Below are positions 55,021 through 62,854 of a DNA stretch of 64,000 nt, piece after piece. A program made the translations under genes and the position numbers. The notes beneath the pieces were generated by a model. That model did not search any database, was not told where the DNA came from, and saw only the letters and a program-made list of their open reading frames with translations. Source of the stretch: CAYRNY01 sp964425755 (lineage in GTDB: Bacteria; Chloroflexota; Anaerolineae; Aggregatilineales; Aggregatilineaceae). The stretch's first letter is position 1. Each line of letters opens with the position of its first letter. The DNA lies in NCBI GenBank assembly GCA_964425755.1, contig CAYRNY010000017.1, positions 62,001 to 126,000 of the forward strand. Reading direction: 5' to 3'.

Positions 55021-56040
55021 TTATATCAGGTCTTCTAACATAAATTGCTCATTCTGGATGATCAACTCATCGTCAAGGTACAAATCGGTATTCCGGCAAC
55101 AGATGTCAAAGTGAGCCTCTGAGACGTTTTGGCCACCCAGTCCTGAATACGGCGCCGGGGCTTGGAAAATATTGCGACCAATTGCAACCAATACAGTTCC
55201 GTATAGTGACTCCGAATCCATGCCCACATGTCCCCAATCGGCGCGATCATCGATTCCCCAACCTGCGTGTGCAAACCGGAAAGCACCCTCATCGCCCGCG
55301 CGTTCCAGGTGTGCTTGCAACAGGTAGGCGTCAGAGCCCCCATCGATCTTGACAATCTTGCCGCACTCGATTGTCAATTCCACGCGGGATGTCGCATGCC
55401 GCCACATGCCGAGCAACACGTCACCGGGCTCGACGACATATTTGCCTTCGGCGCTATCTTCAAGTGGCGCACATGTCACCAATCCGGAAGGCCAATGGTC
55501 CCAGCGACCGGGTTCGTCAGCGATTCCGCACTGATACATGGCCTCGCGCCCATCCTTACGCAGTAGATAATCTGAACCACTCTTTGATACAACATGGATT
55601 TCCTTTGCTTCCTGCAGCCGTTGGGCGCCAGCCAATCCGCGGCGCCGGATGTCCTCGTTGGGCAGCATACGCAATAATACCTCTAGTGGCTCCTGGACCA
55701 TTAGCACACGCGCACCGGCTTCAAGCGCCAGATTGTGGGTATGGGTATACATCCAAGAACCGATTCCGCGCGGCAGCATGCTCATGCCTAGGATCAAATC
55801 GGCATTCTGCCACGCAGCCTGCACAAGGGCATCCTCGAATTTCTGATCCCCTTGTGACGTCAAAATATATGCGTTGGCCCCCAGGCTGCGCGCTGCAGCG
55901 AACGCTGCCGGAGGATACTGTGGATGTGGAAAACGAGGGTCGGTGAAGATTAGGACCGTTTCCCCTTCCATGACTTTGCAGAGCCGCAACTCTTTTTGAA
56001 ATGCGGCCACCAGATCGGCACTGGCTAATGCGTCATTCAT
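55021..56040 (-). CDS. NicX-like 2,5-dihydroxypyridine 5,6-dioxygenase family protein
   Basis: The 339-residue protein resembles NicX, the Fe(II) enzyme that opens the ring of 2,5-dihydroxypyridine in nicotinate breakdown. It shares ADEPGRWDHWPSG near residue 175, the EDSAEG segment and HFDICCRNTDLYLDD near the end. By position, His258, His310 and Asp312 would be the iron ligands, with spacing like NicX. The fold belongs to the M29-peptidase-like superfamily, so automatic calls may say aminopeptidase. It is the last gene of the ABC-transporter unit. GAGGAGATG precedes the ATG. The true substrate is unproven. Confidence 0.8.
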   Translation of the reverse strand: MNDALASADLVAAFQKELRLCKVMEGETVLIFTDPRFPHPQYPPAAFAAARSLGANAYILTSQGDQKFEDALVQAAWQNADLILGMSMLPRGIGSWMYTHTHNLALEAGARVLMVQEPLEVLLRMLPNEDIRRRGLAGAQRLQEAKEIHVVSKSGSDYLLRKDGREAMYQCGIADEPGRWDHWPSGLVTCAPLEDSAEGKYVVEPGDVLLGMWRHATSRVELTIECGKIVKIDGGSDAYLLQAHLERAGDEGAFRFAHAGWGIDDRADWGHVGMDSESLYGTVLVAIGRNIFQAPAPYSGLGGQNVSEAHFDICCRNTDLYLDDELIIQNEQFMLEDLI

Positions 56041-56078
56041 TGGGACATCTCCTCAAAATATCTGTAAGTTTGCTGTAG

Positions 56079-57089
56079 TTACACACCTGCGGATCCTTCG
56101 ATCTGCCATCCGGTCGCGGCCAGCTCTTCCGCCCTCCAGCAGCGTGCCCAGTGGTTTGGTTGCACTTGGCGTAGGGTCTGTGGTTCTTCAGCACAATGTT
56201 GTTGTGCGAAAGGACAGCGCCCGTATAGTTTGCAGCCGATGAAATCCGCTTGGCGTTGGACCGCCTCGCCGCTCAACGTTCCACGGCGTTCCATCTGTCG
56301 GCGATCGGCGCGCCCTATCAGGGTCGCCGCGAGCAGTGCACGCGTGTAAGGATGATGGGGTGTATCAAACACGGCGTCTTTGGGACCAGTTTCGACCACC
56401 TGGCCCAGATACATCACATAGACGCGATCAGCGACGTAGCGCACGACACGCAGATCATGAGAGACAAACACAAAACTGGTGTTGCTCTCTTGTTGTATCT
56501 GCTGCAAGAGGTTGATGATCTGCCCCTGGATCGACATGTCTAGGGCTGCCGTAGGTTCATCGAGGAACACGAACGCTGGCTCCGGAGCCAGCGCGCGCGC
56601 GAGTGCGACGCGCTGCAACTGTCCCCCACTCATCTCATATGGGTATAGTGCCACAAATCGTTCGTCGAGATGCACCTGTTCGAGCAGTTCGATTACACGC
56701 TGGTGTTTATCCGTTTCACTCATATCCTCCATCAGGCGCAATACATCGAGCAACGTCTGCCCGATGGTCATCATAGGGTTGAACGACGTGGCAGGGTTCT
56801 GGAAAACCATCTGCAATTTCTTCCTCAATGGCCGGAACTCACGTTCGTTCAGCTCTTGAATTTCCTGATTCTCAAACAGCATCGTGCCGGAGTCGAGTTC
56901 ATGGAGATGCAGGATCGCGCGCCCGATGGTTGATTTGCCCGATCCGCTTTCGCCCACCAGGCCAACCGTTTCGCCGCGTTGCACTGAAAGTGTGACGTTG
57001 TCGACCGCAGTCATGCGTACCTGTCGCAAGCTCCGGCGTCGTATCTTGAAAGTCTTGACTGCATCTCTCACTTCGAGTAATTCGTTCAT
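56079..57089 (-). CDS. Peptide-type ABC transporter ATP-binding protein, DppF/OppF-like
   Basis: The 336-residue ATPase of a DppBCDF-type importer has Walker A GESGSGKST, signature SGGQLQRVALARAL and Walker B FVFLDEPTAALD. The C-terminal oligopeptide-type Cys segment is CKLYGRCPFAQQHC. It powers uptake with the partner at 57089. The ATG at 57089 shares a base with the TAA stop of the upstream gene (TAATG), a sign of translational coupling. The ligand may be a peptide or, given the NicX-like gene 38 bases downstream, another small compound. Confidence 0.93.
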   Translation of the reverse strand: MNELLEVRDAVKTFKIRRRSLRQVRMTAVDNVTLSVQRGETVGLVGESGSGKSTIGRAILHLHELDSGTMLFENQEIQELNEREFRPLRKKLQMVFQNPATSFNPMMTIGQTLLDVLRLMEDMSETDKHQRVIELLEQVHLDERFVALYPYEMSGGQLQRVALARALAPEPAFVFLDEPTAALDMSIQGQIINLLQQIQQESNTSFVFVSHDLRVVRYVADRVYVMYLGQVVETGPKDAVFDTPHHPYTRALLAATLIGRADRRQMERRGTLSGEAVQRQADFIGCKLYGRCPFAQQHCAEEPQTLRQVQPNHWARCWRAEELAATGWQIEGSAGV

Positions 57090-58048
57090 TACACATCTTC
57101 CGCGAAGTGACAAGCTGAGTAGTGTCCGGGTTCAATTTCAATCATGGGTGGCGGAACATGATGGCAAATATCCTCGACGCGCGGACAACGTGAGGCAAAG
57201 CCACAACCGGACCACTGCTCGCGCAGATCTGGCACACGTCCTGGGATGGTAGGCATGTGCTCGCTTTCCATATCAGTGAAGCAAGCCAGCAACAACACGG
57301 TGTAAGGGTTTGCCGGATTGTTCAGCACCTGATCCACAGTCCCGACCTCCATCACCACGCCAGCATACATGACAACCACATGATCACATACTGCAGACAC
57401 AAGCGCCATGTCATGAGAGATCAACACAAGCGTTGCTTCGAGTTGTTCTACGACATCTTGTATCAAATCGAGCACCTGCACCTGGATTGTCACATCGAGA
57501 CCGCTGGTTGGTTCGTCCGCGATCAGCAGTTCTGGACTGGAAACCAACGCCATGGCGACCATCGCGCGTTGCGCCATACCTCCACTATACTCAAAGGGAA
57601 AGTTCCGCGCGCGGTCTTCCGGTTCAGGGATGCCCATAGCGTCCAGAACTTCAACCGCCTTGCGCCAAGCTTCCTTTTTGTTGCTGCGGGAATGGTGCCG
57701 GTAGACGTTGGCAATCTGCTGCCCAACCGTGAACAAGGGATTAAGAGATGCGGACGCGTTTTGAAAGATCATGCAAATCTGCGAACCACGTATGCGACGC
57801 ATCTCTCGTTCATCCAGTTCCAGTAAATCGGTGCCGTTATAGATAATCTCGCCATCGGTGATGCGCGCAGTACGACCAAGCAAGCGCAACGTGCTCAGCG
57901 CGGTCACGGATTTACCTGACCCACTTTCGCCGACAACTGCAGTTCGCGAACCCCGCAGGATCTGCAAATTTACCCCGCGTAGGGCGTATACTGTGTCTTG
58001 TCCGACAGAAAACTCAAGTCGGAGATCGCGAATGTCGAGTAGTGTCAT
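57089..58048 (-). CDS. Peptide-type ABC transporter ATP-binding protein, DppD/OppD-like
   Basis: The 319-residue partner ATPase has Walker A GESGSGKSV, signature SGGMAQRAMVAMAL, Walker B LIADEPTSGLD and a C-terminal Cys segment GCGFASRCPRVEDIC. I placed the start at the ATG 58048, within the ATGA overlap with the permease gene. A longer frame upstream runs through that permease and is not used. Together with the DppF-like gene it forms the heterodimeric motor. Confidence 0.93.
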   Translation of the reverse strand: MTLLDIRDLRLEFSVGQDTVYALRGVNLQILRGSRTAVVGESGSGKSVTALSTLRLLGRTARITDGEIIYNGTDLLELDEREMRRIRGSQICMIFQNASASLNPLFTVGQQIANVYRHHSRSNKKEAWRKAVEVLDAMGIPEPEDRARNFPFEYSGGMAQRAMVAMALVSSPELLIADEPTSGLDVTIQVQVLDLIQDVVEQLEATLVLISHDMALVSAVCDHVVVMYAGVVMEVGTVDQVLNNPANPYTVLLLACFTDMESEHMPTIPGRVPDLREQWSGCGFASRCPRVEDICHHVPPPMIEIEPGHYSACHFAEDV

Positions 58049-58920
58049 GCGCGCCGTACCACCAATGCTTTTAGTAAATCGCTGATGTTGTTCAAGACCC
58101 ATACCGAAAAGAACAAGGCCAGCCCGGGGAAAACCGACGGCCACCAGATCCCAAAAACTACATAGTTTGCCCCGAGCTGGATCATCGATCCCCACTCTGG
58201 TGTAGGAATCTCTACGCCCAGTCCAATGAAGCTCAACCCGGCGATCATCTGGACGGCATAGGCAGCACTCAACGGTAATTGTGAAAAGACGGGCACGAGT
58301 GCGTTTGGGATGACGTGGCGAAACACAATTGTATTGGGCTTATTTCCCGCAACCTTGGCCGCATGAACGAAATCAGCTTCCCGCAGCGGGACAACAACGC
58401 TGCGAACCATCTTGCTGTAGACCGGGATATTGTAGAACGCGATAATTAGCACCACATTGGTCAGGGTGTTGCCCGCTGCCGCCAACACCGCCATCCCGAA
58501 CAGAATCTGCGGAAAGCCTTGAAAAACCTCGGTGATCCGCGTGATTACATTGTCTAACCACCCACCGTAATAACCCGACAAAGCCCCTAGCGGAACGCCG
58601 ATCACTACACCGATCACGACCGAACTCAACGCCAATGCAAAATCTGTTCGGATGGCGAAAATTGTCCGCGAAAAGATGTCCATTCCATCGCGATCGGTGC
58701 CGAACCAGTGTTCCATCGAGGGTTCTTGTAAGGTGTTCTTTGGGTGCGGCTGCTCAGGATTCGCCAGGGGTAATAAAGGCGCTAACATACCCAACAGGAT
58801 GAATACACCAAGCAAGCCGAAATTAAGGTATACGCGCCATGCGCCGTGTGTCTCGACCAGCCGGCGAAATATCGATGGGCGTCTAATGGTTGTAGGTCTG
58901 GTTCGGGCCGGTGCAGTCAT
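58045..58920 (-). CDS. ABC transporter permease, DppC-like
   Basis: The 291-residue inner-membrane permease has about six membrane segments and the EAA-type cytoplasmic loop reading READFVHAAKVAGNKPNTIV. It pairs with the DppB-like permease (gap of 8 bases) to form the channel of the importer. Its stop overlaps the next gene's start (ATGA). The N-terminal loop has the TDRDGMDIFSR motif common to DppC proteins. Confidence 0.93.
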   Translation of the reverse strand: MTAPARTRPTTIRRPSIFRRLVETHGAWRVYLNFGLLGVFILLGMLAPLLPLANPEQPHPKNTLQEPSMEHWFGTDRDGMDIFSRTIFAIRTDFALALSSVVIGVVIGVPLGALSGYYGGWLDNVITRITEVFQGFPQILFGMAVLAAAGNTLTNVVLIIAFYNIPVYSKMVRSVVVPLREADFVHAAKVAGNKPNTIVFRHVIPNALVPVFSQLPLSAAYAVQMIAGLSFIGLGVEIPTPEWGSMIQLGANYVVFGIWWPSVFPGLALFFSVWVLNNISDLLKALVVRRA

Positions 58921-58928
58921 GGTCAGTT

Positions 58929-59957
58929 CTACTCAGAAACCCTTATGCGCGGGTCAATTAACGCAGCGATGATATCCGCTAGCAGATACACAAACAGGTA
59001 AAACCCAGCGCTCAGCAGCACGACGCCCATGATCGGTTCGTAGTCTGAATGGTTCATCGCGTCGACAGCATATAGCCCCAGTCCGGGCCAAGTAAAGATT
59101 ACCTCTACCAACACCGTACCGCTCAGCAGGTAACCATACGTCATGGCAATCATCGTGATAACTGGCGCGAGCATATTTTTTAAGGTATAGCGCCAGATGA
59201 TGCTATTGGGTAGGCCGAATGCGCGCGCAGCCCGAATGTAATCGCTTTCCATGATCTCTTCGGTTTTGTTGCGCGTAATTTGGAGCGTGCTGGGGCTTGT
59301 TGTTATAGCCAGAGTCAGCGCGGGTAGCACAAGATGTTTTGACGCTGAGACAAATGCGTTCCAGTCGCCGTCCAGGGCCGAATCAATGGTGAGCCAGCCG
59401 GTCACGTATGGCACGCCCCGGAACTCACGATCAATACGGCCGAGCGGTGAAGGCAGCCAATGCAATTCAGCGAAGAATACATAGATTAGAAGTAGTCCGA
59501 GCCAGAAGCTCGGCATGGATACTCCTGCGCGTGCTACCATGCTCGCGAAGCGCGCGAAGGGACCATCTTTCTGGGCTCCCGCCAAGATTCCCGCAGGAAC
59601 AGCCCAGATTACCCCAAACAACAGCGCAAATGTAGAAAGTTCCAGAGTGGCGGGAAGTCGCGAGCGCACATCCTCCATGACCGGGTTGTACGAATAGCGC
59701 GATACGCCCAGATCACCCTGCAGTAGATTCGCCAGATAGTTCGCGTACTGTACATAGATTGGTTCATCCAGCCCCAAATCAGCGCGCATGTTGTCGAGCA
59801 TCTCTTGTGTGTGCCGGGGGCCGACAAGCAGATAAACTGGATTGCCGATAAACCGCGTCACCGAAAATGTGATCATCGAAACCAAAAGCAGGGATATGAT
59901 GAGAATTCCCAGCCGCTTGAGCACATACCAACCCCAGGCTTGCAATGATTTGAGCAT
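58929..59957 (-). CDS. ABC transporter permease, DppB-like
   Basis: The 342-residue permease begins with LKRLGILIISLLLVSMITFS and contains the large periplasmic region typical of DppB and an EAA loop SDYIRAARAFGLPNSIIW. It forms the channel with the DppC-like subunit. A gap of 102 bases with a strong hairpin separates it from the binding-protein gene upstream. Confidence 0.93.
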   Translation of the reverse strand: MLKSLQAWGWYVLKRLGILIISLLLVSMITFSVTRFIGNPVYLLVGPRHTQEMLDNMRADLGLDEPIYVQYANYLANLLQGDLGVSRYSYNPVMEDVRSRLPATLELSTFALLFGVIWAVPAGILAGAQKDGPFARFASMVARAGVSMPSFWLGLLLIYVFFAELHWLPSPLGRIDREFRGVPYVTGWLTIDSALDGDWNAFVSASKHLVLPALTLAITTSPSTLQITRNKTEEIMESDYIRAARAFGLPNSIIWRYTLKNMLAPVITMIAMTYGYLLSGTVLVEVIFTWPGLGLYAVDAMNHSDYEPIMGVVLLSAGFYLFVYLLADIIAALIDPRIRVSE

Positions 59958-60008
59958 GATTGGCTTCTGTTATGGTTCCTGATATCAATGGCTCGGCTAA
60001 ACAGGGTT

Positions 60009-60042
60009 GTCCTCTCCGGTGATTCTATCTCCCGGAGAGGAC
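60009..60042. repeat. Perfect 11-bp inverted repeat between binding protein and permease genes
   Basis: GTCCTCTCCGG (60009-60019) and CCGGAGAGGAC (60032-60042) form a stable stem without a T-run, 17 bases past the binding-protein stop. Such stems commonly protect the 3' end of binding-protein messages so that more binding protein than permease is made. Confidence 0.75.
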
Positions 60043-60059
60043 TCGTGCTGAACATTGTC

Positions 60060-61655
60060 TTATTCTTCGCGATAGAGTGGGTAATACCACAGGAGATTGT
60101 CTGGCAACTGGACGTAGCCCTTGATATCGTCGCGCATCGCAATCTCGAAGGGCATTTCAGCCACATACATGGCGGGGGCGTCATCAATCAAGATGCGCTG
60201 GTATTCCGCGGCCAGTTCGGCTTTACGCTCGGGATCGAGCGTGGCGGAGAGTTCCTCGATCACGGCATCCAGTTCGGCATTGCTGTACCCCATCCAGTTC
60301 GCGACGCCTTCAGTGTGGAAGAATAGCTGGCCCGTATAGCCGGGATCATCCACATACCATAGCAGATCGCGCATCCATGCCTGGTGCTCCAGCGTGCCTA
60401 ATTGCTCGGCAAATACGGCTGATGCCTGTCGGTTGATCGTCATATCGACGCCGATTTGCGCGAAGGCATCCTTCAGGATAATCGCGATCTGTTCCTGGAC
60501 TGCGGCACCCTGAGAGATATCGAGCGTGAACTCGAAACCATCGGGATAGCCTGCTTCTTCGAGCAAGGCGCGTGCCTGGTCCAGGTCGTAGCTGTAGGGC
60601 CACAAGCTGCTGTCATGGTACTGTCCCTGTACAGGGATCGGCCCCGCAGACACGAGGCCGTTGCCTCGAAAGACACCCTCGATGATATCCTCATAAGGCA
60701 CCGCGTAGCTCAATGCCTGCCGCACCAGTTTGTTATCAAACGGTTCCTCATTGACATTGAAGCCGAGGATCATCTGGTTGCGTGTGGGGATGGAGAGGAC
60801 GTTAACACCTGGCGCGCCGCGTAGCAGGTTCAGTTCGTCGGCGCTCAAGTCTACGGCGATATCAACTTCGCCTTGTTGCAACAACAGCGCCCGGTCAGCT
60901 GAGGAGGGCACAATCCGCAGGATCACTTGATCGAAATAAGCTTTGCCATCCCAGTAATCCGGGTTAGCGCGCAAGACCATCTCTACGCCTGCTTCCCAGC
61001 TTTCGACATAAAACTCGCCAGAGCCAATGTCGTTTTTGGCAAGCCAGCGCGTGGCCCAGGGATCGTCGTCCTCAGCGTGAGCTTCTGCTTCTTGTGCGTC
61101 CATTGGGGCCTGTGATTGATCGCGAAACAGATAGAAGAACCATGGACTAGGAGCCGAAAAATGGACGGTGACCTCATAGTCACCGGTTTTTTCGGCGCGG
61201 TCAATGTTGGCCGTTTCTACATTCCAAAGTGTGCCCGACTCAGTGCCATAAGCACGTTCGAACCAGTACATGAAGTCATCAGCAGTGACCTCACGCCCGG
61301 TCTTCGGAAACACGGCCCCCTCACGAATCTTCAATACAATCGACGTCTGATCCTCGGACCATACCCAGGACTCGACCGCTGCGCCCTCGATGGTGCTGAT
61401 ATCGGTTAGGCTATAGCCTTCGCCGGTGTCATACCAGGCATAACGGAAGAATTGATCGTACACGTTGTAGTTGACTTCGTTCGAACGTTGGAAGCGAGAG
61501 AATGGCGGATCCAATGTTTCGATGTCACCTGAGATTGCGATCGTCAATACGTTTTCACCGTCTTGCGCCTGTGCCATACCAGGGAATGCAGCGATCAGTA
61601 CGATGAGCACAACGAAGATCGGCACACCGAAGTGCATAATTTTGCGGTTCATCAT
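60060..61655 (-). CDS. ABC transporter substrate-binding protein, family 5
   Basis: The 531-residue extracellular binding protein (SBP_bac_5, DppA/OppA type) has a signal peptide (about 1-31, ending MAQA). It lacks a lipobox Cys, so it is released or tethered otherwise. Family pieces include FKDAFAQIGVDMTINRQAS in the second lobe, VRQALSYAVPYEDII and an early TLDPPFSRFQRSNE. It captures the ligand for the permeases downstream. GGAGTAAGGA precedes the ATG. It lies 43 bases after the LacI gene and is likely cotranscribed or driven by an adjacent promoter. Confidence 0.92.
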   Translation of the reverse strand: MMNRKIMHFGVPIFVVLIVLIAAFPGMAQAQDGENVLTIAISGDIETLDPPFSRFQRSNEVNYNVYDQFFRYAWYDTGEGYSLTDISTIEGAAVESWVWSEDQTSIVLKIREGAVFPKTGREVTADDFMYWFERAYGTESGTLWNVETANIDRAEKTGDYEVTVHFSAPSPWFFYLFRDQSQAPMDAQEAEAHAEDDDPWATRWLAKNDIGSGEFYVESWEAGVEMVLRANPDYWDGKAYFDQVILRIVPSSADRALLLQQGEVDIAVDLSADELNLLRGAPGVNVLSIPTRNQMILGFNVNEEPFDNKLVRQALSYAVPYEDIIEGVFRGNGLVSAGPIPVQGQYHDSSLWPYSYDLDQARALLEEAGYPDGFEFTLDISQGAAVQEQIAIILKDAFAQIGVDMTINRQASAVFAEQLGTLEHQAWMRDLLWYVDDPGYTGQLFFHTEGVANWMGYSNAELDAVIEELSATLDPERKAELAAEYQRILIDDAPAMYVAEMPFEIAMRDDIKGYVQLPDNLLWYYPLYREE

Positions 61656-61698
61656 AATCCTTACTCCAAAGGTCTAATTGAGATGCGATGCGGAATGA

Positions 61699-62721
61699 TC
61701 AATTTTTGCGCCAACCTCCTTTTCTCAATGCACCACAGGACTCGCGCACGATGAGTTTTGTGTTCAGCATCACTGTACGCGGTGGACGATCCCCATCGGC
61801 AATCCGTGCCAATAGCAGCTCCGCAGCTTTTTTGCCGATGTCAAATGTGGGCTGTGCGACAGTCGTTAGTGGGGGATTCAGTGAAACCGCCCACGACACA
61901 TCATCAAAACCAATTACTGCGATTTCATCCGGAATCTTGCGCCCGATCTGGTGAATTGCATTGAGTGCGCCAATCGTCATGACATTGTTCGCCACAAAAA
62001 GCGCCGTTGGAGGATCAGGCGACGTGATGAGTTCTTGTGCCAGTGTGTAGCCACTGCGTTGTTTGTAGTCACCAAATCGAGTCAAGTCCGATCGAACTGC
62101 TAACTTAGCATCACTCATGGCCTGCAAATACCCTGCATAGCGTTCACGTCCAGAGGTAAGGTGTAGCGGACCGCTGATCACACCGATTTGTCGGTGACCA
62201 AGCTCAATTAGGTGTTGCACCGCTGACAGTGACCCCTTGAAATTGTCAATCAATACGGTGTCAATTTGACTATCCATCATCTGCCGGTCTACGACAACCA
62301 CTGGCAGACCGTTTGTGCCGACTTCGCTAATTGCGGGCGATTCTTCTCGTGTCGGTGCTATCAGAATGCCAGCCACACCTTCAAGCTGCATCATGCGGAT
62401 GATTTCGCTTTCGCGATCTTGATCGCCATTTGTGTTGCTGATTAAGACGCTCATCCCATCTGCGGAAAGAATGTGTTCAAATCCCCGTAGCACGTCGATA
62501 TAAAAGGGGTTTGCAATGTCGGAGAGGATTACACCAACCAATCGACTCTTGGTCGCGCGCAGGCGCTGGGCGACACGACTTGGTTTGTAGCCCAATTCAT
62601 CTATTGCATTAAGCACACGAAGACGCAATTCATCAGCGACGTATGGCTGATCATTTAATACCCGCGAAACGGTTGATACAGAAACCTCCGCGCGACGGGC
62701 GACGTCTTTGATTGTGGGCAT
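61699..62721 (-). CDS. LacI-family transcription regulator
   Basis: The 340-residue regulator has an N-terminal LacI helix-turn-helix (PTIKDVARRAEVSVSTVSRV, residues about 2-21). A hinge helix ends KPSRVAQRLRATKSRLVGVI, and the periplasmic-binding-protein-like effector domain spans about 60-330. It probably represses the adjacent transporter and dioxygenase genes until its ligand is present. Two LacI-type operator-like sites lie upstream. No ligand can be read from the sequence. Confidence 0.94.
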   Translation of the reverse strand: MPTIKDVARRAEVSVSTVSRVLNDQPYVADELRLRVLNAIDELGYKPSRVAQRLRATKSRLVGVILSDIANPFYIDVLRGFEHILSADGMSVLISNTNGDQDRESEIIRMMQLEGVAGILIAPTREESPAISEVGTNGLPVVVVDRQMMDSQIDTVLIDNFKGSLSAVQHLIELGHRQIGVISGPLHLTSGRERYAGYLQAMSDAKLAVRSDLTRFGDYKQRSGYTLAQELITSPDPPTALFVANNVMTIGALNAIHQIGRKIPDEIAVIGFDDVSWAVSLNPPLTTVAQPTFDIGKKAAELLLARIADGDRPPRTVMLNTKLIVRESCGALRKGGWRKN

Positions 62722-62756
62722 GAGCTTTGATGCCTCAAAATGATGAGAATTTTTTA

Positions 62757-62770
62757 TGAAAACGATATTC
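62757..62770. promoter_or_regulatory. LacI-type operator-like site 1
   Basis: TGAAAACGATATTC lies 36 bases before the LacI start and shares 10 of 14 bases with the reverse complement of site 2. It has the central CG and A/T flanks of LacI-family operators, but its symmetry is imperfect. Confidence 0.4.
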
Positions 62771-62791
62771 CATTATTTTAGGGAAAAATAC

Positions 62792-62805
62792 TGAAATCGT
62801 TATCA
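62792..62805. promoter_or_regulatory. LacI-type operator-like site 2
   Basis: TGAAATCGTTATCA fits the TGNAANCGNTTNCA LacI-family pattern at all but one fixed position. It lies 71 bases before the LacI start in an A/T-rich region. Together with site 1 it suggests autoregulation. Confidence 0.5.
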
Positions 62806-62854
62806 TAATCTAACCTCAGTTCAAAGAGTTTGTCAAACAAATCACCGTTCTGTT

